A stretch of DNA of 8,365 nucleotides from Bacteroidales bacterium. Lineage in GTDB: Bacteria > Bacteroidota > Bacteroidia > Bacteroidales > GCA-2748055. Under the pieces are notes generated by a model. That model did no database searches. It was not told the origin of the DNA and saw nothing but the letters and a program-made list of their open reading frames with translations. Within the stretch, counting starts at the first letter, position 1; the number at the start of each line of letters is the position of its first letter. This document shows positions 1-6,101 of this stretch, in pieces. Made by a program: the position numbers and the translations under genes. The stretch spans positions 1-8,365 of the forward strand of contig JANTFK010000122.1 of the NCBI GenBank assembly GCA_024763595.1. The letters are read 5' to 3'.

Positions 1-355
1 GAAAATCAATGTAAAGACAGATTTTGCAACCGTAGCTATAAGCTCACTGACCGATGAACCCATACAGGGCTCAACGAATATGCTCCTGACAGCGGTAGGC
101 CGGGCTGAGAACACAGATATGAAGTATAACGCTGATCGCAACCAGGTTCTGGATGTTGGTCATGGCCCCATCCGGGTGGAAATCATTGAAGCCACCATAG
201 AGATAGAGACGGACCAGCCTGATCTGCGGGTTATGTCGATCAATCCCCAGGGAATGATAACCGGCTATATGCCGTCGGAATACAAGGATGGGATATTCAG
301 GTTTGAGATTGGGCAGGAGTTCCAATCCATATACTATTTAATTCAAAATTTATAA
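1..355 (+). CDS. C-terminal part of a large secreted glycoside hydrolase-like protein (5' end outside window)
   Basis: The reading frame is open from base 2 at the left edge and ends at TAA 353-355, giving about 117 residues of a C-terminus. The internal ATG at position 80 is not the start, because the coding sense continues upstream of it (KINVKTDFATVAISSLTDEP). The stretch LLLTAVGRAENT, followed by a Gly/Pro turn (GHGPIRVE) and alternating beta-strand-like segments ending in IYYLI, resembles the terminal beta-sandwich tail that I recall from large Bacteroidota and Paenibacillus-type secreted glycoside hydrolases (cellulase-family-like proteins). The catalytic domain is not in the window, so enzyme family and substrate cannot be given. 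It lies 9 bases before the ceramidase-like gene on the same strand, so the two are probably co-transcribed. That it is a real coding C-terminus is fairly sure; glycoside hydrolase is a family-resemblance call. Confidence 0.68.
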   Translation, partial: KINVKTDFATVAISSLTDEPIQGSTNMLLTAVGRAENTDMKYNADRNQVLDVGHGPIRVEIIEATIEIETDQPDLRVMSINPQGMITGYMPSEYKDGIFRFEIGQEFQSIYYLIQNL

Positions 356-364
356 TATTGTACG

Positions 365-1885
365 ATGATGAAACAATCGAAGATCAGAACCGGGTTTATG
401 GGGTACTTTCTGGTAATTGCAGTTACCATGAACCTGCATGCCGGGGAGTTGCTGATAGGTACTGCCGAAACGGATATTACCCCGGAGCTTCCGGCAGCCA
501 TCCAGGGGCAGTTCTACCTGCGTTTAGCTGATAGTGTGGAAACACCATTGACAGCCAATGTGATCGCATTGGAGTCACAGGATAAGGATCATGTGACGGA
601 TATGGCCATTATGGTTTCCTGCGATTTGACAATTATTCCCCCCGTTTATGTGGAGAGCGTGCGCAACGAGGTGAAAAAACAACTGCCGGAACTGGATGTT
701 AACAAAATCTTTATCAATGCAACACATACCCATACAGCACCGGTCCTGCAGAATGATGCGAAACTGCAGTACAAGATTCCGAAAGAGGGGGTATTACAGG
801 TTGATGAATATCTGGCATTTTTTATACGTCAGGTAAGTGATGTTATCGTACAGGCCTGGAAAAACCGTGCACCCGGGAGTGTTACATGGGGTTTGGGACA
901 TGCGGCGGTTGCAAACAACCGCAGACTGGTCTTTTCTACGCGGGCAACAGATCCGGGCCCTTTTCAAAACGGTACAGCACAAATGTATGGAAGTCCCGAC
1001 GCTCCCGGTTTTATGCATATAGAGGGCATGGCCGAGGATGATGTCAATACGCTTTTCTTCTGGGACCGGGCTGGTAATATCAAGGCCATGGCCATAGATG
1101 TGCCCTGCCCTGCCCAGGAAGTTGAGGGCAGGAGAGCTGTCAATGCAGACTTCTGGTACCCTGTAAGACAACAGTTAAAACAAAAGTTCGGCAGTGAACT
1201 GTGTGTTGTCGGATGGGTGGGTGTTGCAGGTGACCAGTCTCCCCATCTTTTATACCGCAAAGCTGCGGAAGAGCGGATGAGAAAACTGCGTGGACTGACC
1301 CACCTGGAAGAGATCGCCAGGAGGATTGTACTGGCTGTTGAAGAGACCTATGAAACGGTGAAAGATGAGCGGCAAACCGGTGTGCAACTGTCCCATAAAG
1401 TTGAGATCCTTCAATTGCCTGCATTCAGGATATCCGAAAGGGAGATGCTGTTCGCTATGGCTGAACGGGATAAGTATATGGCAATGATGGAGGAGGACCC
1501 GGCAACAGCTGAGAAGGTTAATGCACGAATGACCTGGAACGCGGATGTGGTCAGACGATATGCCTTGCAACAGGAGGACCCGCATCAGTTGGTGAAATCT
1601 GAGATCCATGTTTTGCGTATTGGAGATGTTGTAATATGTACCAACCCATTTGAACTTTTTACCGACTATGGAATTCGAATACAGGCACGCAGCAAAGCGC
1701 TGCAGACCTTTACCCTCCAGCTGGTTGGCCCCGGTCCGGGCCATTATGTGCCAACGCATGAAGCAGTTGAGGGAGGCGGTTACAGTGCTGTTCCGCCGAG
1801 TTGCCCCATAGGTCCTGATGGCGGAGATATGCTGGTGGAGGGTACTTTAAGACTGATTAATGAGTTATTCAAAGAGAAACCTTAA
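365..1885 (+). CDS. Exported neutral/alkaline ceramidase-like hydrolase (Ceramidase_alk N-terminal domain)
   Basis: A 506-residue protein of the neutral/alkaline non-lysosomal ceramidase family, metal-dependent amidases that in characterised members cut the N-acyl bond of ceramide. A signal peptide is visible: basic residues 3-8, a hydrophobic run at about 10-22, and a likely cut after LHA (residue 26), so it acts outside the cytoplasm. Family marks in order: GTAETDITP (32-40), NATHTHTAP (118-126) with candidate zinc ligands His121 and His123, the NNRR element near 184, AGDQSPH (288-294) with Ser292 at the place of the catalytic Ser, NPFELF (427-432) with Glu430, and GHYVPT (459-464) with Tyr461. 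At the place where Pseudomonas ceramidase has a further zinc His, this protein reads VPCPAQ with Cys248. It also lacks the C-terminal domain of the roughly 650-residue classical enzymes. True ceramidase activity is therefore uncertain; amide hydrolysis on another substrate is equally possible. Start: tandem ATGs at 365 and 368, with no clear ribosome site. The gene overlaps the next one. Confidence 0.9.
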   Translation: MMKQSKIRTGFMGYFLVIAVTMNLHAGELLIGTAETDITPELPAAIQGQFYLRLADSVETPLTANVIALESQDKDHVTDMAIMVSCDLTIIPPVYVESVRNEVKKQLPELDVNKIFINATHTHTAPVLQNDAKLQYKIPKEGVLQVDEYLAFFIRQVSDVIVQAWKNRAPGSVTWGLGHAAVANNRRLVFSTRATDPGPFQNGTAQMYGSPDAPGFMHIEGMAEDDVNTLFFWDRAGNIKAMAIDVPCPAQEVEGRRAVNADFWYPVRQQLKQKFGSELCVVGWVGVAGDQSPHLLYRKAAEERMRKLRGLTHLEEIARRIVLAVEETYETVKDERQTGVQLSHKVEILQLPAFRISEREMLFAMAERDKYMAMMEEDPATAEKVNARMTWNADVVRRYALQQEDPHQLVKSEIHVLRIGDVVICTNPFELFTDYGIRIQARSKALQTFTLQLVGPGPGHYVPTHEAVEGGGYSAVPPSCPIGPDGGDMLVEGTLRLINELFKEKP

Positions 1886-2861
1886 AGTTGCTTCGGTTCA
1901 GTTTAATCACAAAGCCGGGGATAAAGCTTACAACCTGGGAAGAATCAGGTCGTTCGTTGCACATGCGGCCGGTAAACAGGCAGATCTGATTGCATTTCCT
2001 GAGATGTGTATCACCGGTTACTGGCATGTCCGGAATCTCTCAAAACAGGAAGTGGTGTCATTATCCGAACCGGTTCCTTCCGGGCCATCTTCCCGGCAGT
2101 TGCTGGAACTGTCTGCAAGGTATGATATCACTGTTGCAGCAGGACTGATAGAACGTAGCGGGGATGGAAGGTTGTACAACACCTATGTGGTTGCCATGCC
2201 GGACGGGAAGGTGGCGTTTCACCGGAAACTGCATAGTTTTATCAATGAACAGATCGGGAGCGGTGATGAGTTTACTGTTTTTGAACTGCCGCAGGGCATC
2301 AAGGCCGGTATTTTAATCTGTTATGACAACAACATTATTGAAAATGCACGAATCACTGCATTAAAGGGAGCCGAAATCCTCCTGGCTCCGCATCAGACCG
2401 GTGGATGTGACAGTCCGAGCCCGCGGGCAATGGGGACCATTGACCCGGAGCTCTGGCATAACCGTAAGCATGATCCCGCTGCCATTGAAGCGGAATTCCG
2501 TGGTCCCAAAGGAAAGGAGTGGCTTATGCACTGGCTCCCGTCCCGTGCACACGACAATGGCATGTTCCTTATTTTCAGCAATGGTGTCGGACCGGATGAC
2601 GGCGAGGTCAGAACGGGAAATGCCATGATACTCGACCCGTATGGTGACATACTGACTGAAACCTGCAGGGCAGGGGACGATATGGTAGTGGCAAACCTGG
2701 ATATGACCGTACGTGACAGGTGCACCGGGAAGCGCTGGTTCAGAACCCGTCGCCCTGATCTGTATGGCCCGTTGACCGAACCTACCGGTATGGAGGTGGA
2801 TACCCGGAAATCCCGTTTTTCCTACTTCAATACCGGGAAGAACGAAGGGGAGACAGGGTGA
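1860..2861 (+). CDS. Nitrilase-superfamily carbon-nitrogen hydrolase (probable amidase)
   Basis: A 333-residue member of the nitrilase/carbon-nitrogen hydrolase superfamily, whose members hydrolyse amides, or rarely nitriles, through a Cys thioester. The core is complete: Glu48 in AFPEMCITGYW, Lys123 in FHRKLHSF, an additional Glu130 downstream, and nucleophile Cys154 in ILICYDN. The later part (QTGGCD at 179-184, a segment with IDPELW, FRGPKGKEW, then SRAHDNGMF and TGNAMILDPYGD) follows a recognisable bacterial subfamily that is usually annotated only as nitrilase family protein. There is no signal peptide, so it should be cytoplasmic. The start is fixed by the sequence: an in-frame stop lies at 1854-1856 and the next Met is residue 49, after the first conserved strand. 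The start lies inside the preceding gene (26-base overlap) and the only purine-rich GGAGGG is 17 bases upstream, so translation is probably coupled to the ceramidase-like gene. The last ten or so residues form a tail encoded over the end of the opposite-strand gene. Substrate unknown. Confidence 0.92.
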   Translation: MSYSKRNLKVASVQFNHKAGDKAYNLGRIRSFVAHAAGKQADLIAFPEMCITGYWHVRNLSKQEVVSLSEPVPSGPSSRQLLELSARYDITVAAGLIERSGDGRLYNTYVVAMPDGKVAFHRKLHSFINEQIGSGDEFTVFELPQGIKAGILICYDNNIIENARITALKGAEILLAPHQTGGCDSPSPRAMGTIDPELWHNRKHDPAAIEAEFRGPKGKEWLMHWLPSRAHDNGMFLIFSNGVGPDDGEVRTGNAMILDPYGDILTETCRAGDDMVVANLDMTVRDRCTGKRWFRTRRPDLYGPLTEPTGMEVDTRKSRFSYFNTGKNEGETG

Positions 2862-5649
2862 CCCTGCCTACCAACCCGGAAGGCATGGGATCCCATGCTG
2901 TTGCATCAAACTTCTTGTAATGGAGGCTCACAATGTTGATGTTATAAAAGATCTTCCATTCAACACCTCTTCTTTCCATATCCCTGATACGGTTGGCAGG
3001 AAGGTTGGTTACCTCAATTTCCAGTATGTTCTCCCCCTCCTCCGGCACTGTTATTATTCCTGTAAAAGGAACCGACCAGAAACATCCCGTCTCTTTGCCG
3101 TTGATCCATACCCGGGCACTTTCCCTTACGTCGCCCAGGTCCAGTAACCAGTGTGTCACATCAGGATCCGGATTCCGGAACTTTGTTGTGTAACGGGCTG
3201 TTCCGCTGAATGCCTCTGCATCCTTACCCTGCATTGTCCATGAGAGCGGTTCATCCATGGTGACACTTGCCGGAATGGAGGGTCCGCCGGAAATAAACTG
3301 CAGCTCCCATGGACCTGCTATTTCAACGGGGTCTCCGGTTACCTCAAAATATTGCCATGCTTCACCATGGATCTTTCTGTTAAAGGTCCGGAGGATCATG
3401 GCGTCTCCCGGTCGCATCTGCAGATAGACCTCACTCTCCGTTCTTCCCGGTTTGATATTGCCCAGGCCGGTTTTACCGGTGAGGGGATCCATGATCATGA
3501 CCGATTTGCAGGCGCAGTTAAGCGGTATGTAACCATCGATCTTCTGCGGGGTGTGGTTGACCAGGTAATAGATCTTTCCCCCTTCCGTATCCCGGCGGAT
3601 AAACCCGAGGCCCAGCTCTTTAAGGGATTCTCCGTTAATTCCAAGTCCGGCCAGTGTACCCGGCAGGTCACTGCTCACGATCAGTTCCTGCGCTGTCTCA
3701 CTGATCAGTTGCTGCAACCGGGCGGTCCTTTGCTCATGCTGGTAAAAACCCGGAACGGTTTCCGGCAACGCTTCAAAAACAACCGTGCTCCCCCCTTTGA
3801 TAAGGCCGGTTATGGAGCTGAAGGTTTCCAATGGCATATGTGTGCATTCAGGTATGACCAGGGCTTTATAAAGCTGTCCGGATAAACCGGTCTTTCCACC
3901 GCTGGGAACAGCCTGTCGCAGGTAGCGGTCCGATACGAAATCCACAGCATAGCCCTGTTCCATGAGTGTGGTTACAACCTGGTAAAATGCAGACGGTACC
4001 AGCCAGTGGTCCTTGTTATGTATACTGAGCTGATACAGGAATTGTCCCCCAAGCCCTGAATCGTTTACATCGTCGATGACATCATAATAGGGCCAGTATA
4101 TCAGTAGCTCATTGTCGCTTTTTCCCGTTTGAAGCATGGATTGGCTGCGGGCAACATAGTTAAAAAAAGAGGGTGTATCCTTCCATATTGAAGAGAGGGG
4201 TGAAAAGTTTACCGAAGCATAGAACTTCCATCCGGGCCAGGGCGCGTCAGCGGGAGAGTAGGTTGATCCGTGCAGGAACATGTGGTTCACCCCTGACAGG
4301 AGAATCTGTTCCAGTTCCGGTTTACACTGGGAAAGCGCTGTTTTAAAATGCTCCCGCAACCAGGTAAAAGTTTCCGAAGAGGTGAGGTTCTTCCCTGCAA
4401 TATGGGTTCCCGAGGAGGCAAACTTCAGCATGATCATATCCTGTTCGGCTTGCTCCGCATCTGAAGTGTCCCAACGGAACCCGGGGATATCGAACCGGGT
4501 ACCGTAAAAAGATTCACACTCCTGGATATCGGCTGCAGCATAAATATCCAGCAGGTTGCCCGGACTGCCGTGTGCCTGGTGTGTTGTGATGAAAGTATGC
4601 TCCCGGGCCCAACGGTTCCAGTTCCCTGAAAACTTTTCCAGCAGCAGGTCGGAGAGGGTCTCGCGGTAATCGCTGAGAATCCGGACAGCATCTTCTCCGG
4701 AGGCACCGGGAAGCAGCAGCGGAATGTGATCGGAGAGCTCATATCCGCGCCGTTTTTTAAATTCTTCAAAGAATCCGGGGGTCAGATCGGCTTCGTAGAT
4801 TTCATAGCTGTCATTGAAAATCGAGCGTAACCTGTTCTGAACCGGTCCCAGTGCCTCGTTGAAGGGCTCAAGGAAATCCTTTACCGCTTCCCCGGAAAAG
4901 TGATCCAGGACCAGACCCGCTCCGCCGGGAGCCGACCGCTTCACCATTTGCCCGGTATTGCCCAGAAAAATGGCATAGAGATCGCAATCCATATCAGCTT
5001 CCCAGTCCAGTTCTCCGTTGATCACTTTTGAGGTAAGCTCCAACTTCCGGCCTTCTTTCCCAAATGCAAAAAGATGCTGCAGCCGTGCTGTTGCAGGCAT
5101 ATCAGGCTTTTCAAAGGTTGTGGTCAGGTTTTGCAGCTTTGCAAGCTCAACTTCATCCGGTTCATTCCCTGTGATCTTTTGCCTCAGTCTCTGGCCCGCT
5201 TTCAGGGTAAAGGACCGAATGTACATCTTACCGGCAGCATGTTCAGGTTCAACCTGTGGCCCGCCATAGGGCCATCCGGTACCCAGGGTCATGTCCACTC
5301 CCATCCCCAGGCGTTCAGCCTCATCCAGGGTATGGATCAGCATCTCCATCCACCGGGGCGACAAATATTCCAGGTAGCGCTTCTCGTAGCCTTTTGCCCC
5401 GTAGATCGGAATAATCTCAACACCTCCGATGCCTGCCTCCGAAAACTCCTCCATGATCCGGGTAATATTCTCTTTGTCGACCGCACTTCCCATCCACCAC
5501 CAGCGTGTCCATGGCTTCATGGATGAAGTTATCTCCGGCCAAATCCTTTCGGGACTTCCGGAGGAATGGCCGGCCGGACCGGAACAGGAAATAAAGGCAG
5601 TGGCCAAGATGCCAGATAGCGCAACAGCCAGGAATTGTCTTGCATTCAT
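2827..5649 (-). CDS. GH106-like glycosyl hydrolase lipoprotein (alpha-L-rhamnosidase type)
   Basis: A 940-residue protein of the glycosyl hydrolase family 106-like group, whose characterised members release alpha-L-rhamnose. The N-terminus is a lipoprotein signal with Cys22 in AFISC; no Lys-Asp/Glu export signal follows the Cys, so a periplasm-facing position is more likely than the cell surface (inference). Family elements: KPWTRWWWMG (45-54), EAGIGGVEI (71-79), TLGTGWPYGG (121-130), NDSYEIYEADLTPGF (279-293), QAHGSPGNLLDIY (358-370), SSETFTW (424-430) and NHMFLHGSTYSP (455-466). Glu283 and Glu426 are the best catalytic candidates; their 143-residue spacing is close to that I recall for the two catalytic Glu of characterised GH106 enzymes. 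A C-terminal jelly-roll module (about 815-935, with VWINGKETG and SGLVGRV) resembles galactose-binding-like domains. It is somewhat shorter than characterised members at roughly 1100 residues. ATG 5647-5649 directly precedes the signal peptide. Rhamnose specificity is inferred from the family only. Confidence 0.9.
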   Translation of the reverse strand: MNARQFLAVALSGILATAFISCSGPAGHSSGSPERIWPEITSSMKPWTRWWWMGSAVDKENITRIMEEFSEAGIGGVEIIPIYGAKGYEKRYLEYLSPRWMEMLIHTLDEAERLGMGVDMTLGTGWPYGGPQVEPEHAAGKMYIRSFTLKAGQRLRQKITGNEPDEVELAKLQNLTTTFEKPDMPATARLQHLFAFGKEGRKLELTSKVINGELDWEADMDCDLYAIFLGNTGQMVKRSAPGGAGLVLDHFSGEAVKDFLEPFNEALGPVQNRLRSIFNDSYEIYEADLTPGFFEEFKKRRGYELSDHIPLLLPGASGEDAVRILSDYRETLSDLLLEKFSGNWNRWAREHTFITTHQAHGSPGNLLDIYAAADIQECESFYGTRFDIPGFRWDTSDAEQAEQDMIMLKFASSGTHIAGKNLTSSETFTWLREHFKTALSQCKPELEQILLSGVNHMFLHGSTYSPADAPWPGWKFYASVNFSPLSSIWKDTPSFFNYVARSQSMLQTGKSDNELLIYWPYYDVIDDVNDSGLGGQFLYQLSIHNKDHWLVPSAFYQVVTTLMEQGYAVDFVSDRYLRQAVPSGGKTGLSGQLYKALVIPECTHMPLETFSSITGLIKGGSTVVFEALPETVPGFYQHEQRTARLQQLISETAQELIVSSDLPGTLAGLGINGESLKELGLGFIRRDTEGGKIYYLVNHTPQKIDGYIPLNCACKSVMIMDPLTGKTGLGNIKPGRTESEVYLQMRPGDAMILRTFNRKIHGEAWQYFEVTGDPVEIAGPWELQFISGGPSIPASVTMDEPLSWTMQGKDAEAFSGTARYTTKFRNPDPDVTHWLLDLGDVRESARVWINGKETGCFWSVPFTGIITVPEEGENILEIEVTNLPANRIRDMERRGVEWKIFYNINIVSLHYKKFDATAWDPMPSGLVGRVTLSPLRSSRY

Positions 5650-5825
5650 CTTTTCACTTGTATAAAGTTCGTTGTCCTTAAGGATTGGTCAATTTACTAA
5701 CTTTCCCTTGACAAAATTCATTTCAGAATGAACTTTTCATGGGACCGGGAATCGCCGGTTGCAAATAAGAAAGTCCGGTTCTGGTACTGTATCAAGTACA
5801 TGCGGGAAACTCATCATTGTGCCAT
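5650..5825. other. Intergenic leader upstream of the GH106-like gene; no gene seen
   Basis: This 176-base stretch carries no convincing reading frame on either strand. It lies just upstream of the minus-strand GH106-like gene and downstream of the minus-strand domain remnant, so it should contain the promoter or leader of the glycosyl hydrolase gene. No good match to the Bacteroidota promoter (TTTG at -33, TAnnTTTG at -7) was found on the minus strand; GAATTTTG (plus 5712-5719) is one base off at -7 but has no matching -33 element. Besides the dyad at 5713-5736, two short inverted repeats are visible: ACCGG/CCGGT (5744-5748 and 5755-5759) and GTACT/AGTAC (5784-5788 and 5795-5799). Neither is followed by a T-run on either strand, so neither is a convincing terminator. 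Confidence 0.5.
5713..5736. promoter_or_regulatory. Imperfect 24-base palindrome, possible operator for the GH106-like gene
   Basis: Perfect 6-base arms TTCATT (5717-5722) and AATGAA (5727-5732) flank the 4-base centre TCAG. After one mismatched pair, the symmetry continues with AAA (5713-5715) against TTT (5734-5736). It sits 64-87 bases upstream of the GH106-like start codon, a position where a regulator site would be expected. The AT-rich sequence makes chance symmetry possible, and no second copy was noticed in the window, so this is a weak call. Confidence 0.2.
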
Positions 5826-6065
5826 TCAGTGTGTCTCCAAAATCATCATAGCTGACATGGTCACCTCTCCGGCAGATACCTGCACAGAAGCCTGACTATC
5901 AGAATACCCTACGAAAGTTACCCGGACATCATATGTGCCCGGGGGGACATTGGGAATCGAAAAGAACCCTTTATCATCAGAGATGGCGCCAATGGAGGTC
6001 CCGCAACTGTTCCGGATGAATTCCTGAGATCCCTGGAAAACTGAAACAGATGACCGGGGTTTCAT
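5826..6065 (-). pseudogene. Remnant of a carboxypeptidase-regulatory-like domain (probably from a TonB-dependent receptor)
   Basis: The 79-codon frame contains CGTSIGAISDDKGFFSIPNV followed by PPGTYDVRVTFVGYSDSQ and a final strand ending MMIL. This is the second half of the carboxypeptidase-regulatory-like (CarboxypepD_reg) fold, in the form found at the N-terminus of SusC-like and other TonB-dependent receptors in Bacteroidota. The first strands, normally ending in a G-E-P-L-P-G-A/V-N-V turn, are absent: residues 1-20 (EFIRNS just before CGTSIG) look like the edge of a deletion. No receptor plug or barrel follows the TGA at 5826-5828, and the other two downstream frames show no receptor sequence before they close. 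An in-frame TAA lies 3 bases before the ATG, and no signal peptide is encoded. A decayed fragment fits best. A small free-standing protein is the alternative, but a half domain without an export signal makes this less likely. The domain identity is firmer than the pseudogene label. Confidence 0.6.
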
Positions 6066-6101
6066 TTTTTATTGTTATTTTTTGTTCAAATTTTATTCAT
6101 C

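Noticed and set aside
80..355. Separate 91-codon gene starting at ATG 80
   Set aside because: The frame is open to the left edge with coding-like sequence in register, so this is the end of a longer gene.
1250..1759. 169-codon open frame on the minus strand
   Set aside because: It lies opposite the ceramidase-like gene, whose conserved NPFELF and GHYVPT motifs show that the plus strand is the coding one.
3352..3885. 177-codon open frame on the plus strand
   Set aside because: It lies opposite the GH106-like gene in a region where the minus-strand product reads as continuous family sequence; no family resemblance of its own.
5074..5526. 150-codon open frame on the plus strand
   Set aside because: It lies opposite the signal and catalytic N-terminus of the GH106-like gene, and its composition (many His, Cys, Pro) is typical of an antisense reading.
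5744..5759. ACCGG/CCGGT hairpin as a terminator of the minus-strand remnant
   Set aside because: The stem has only 5 pairs and no T-run follows on the minus strand.
6072..6101. TTG start that would extend the transglutaminase-like protein by ten residues
   Set aside because: The added residues (MLFFVQILFI) precede an already complete signal peptide starting at ATG 6102, and the sequence is part of the AT-rich leader.
6066..6101. Possible divergent Bacteroidota -7 boxes (TATTTTTTG on plus, TAAAATTTG on minus)
   Set aside because: Both have three instead of two bases between TA and TTTG, no -33 element was found at proper distance, and such words are common in AT-rich DNA.
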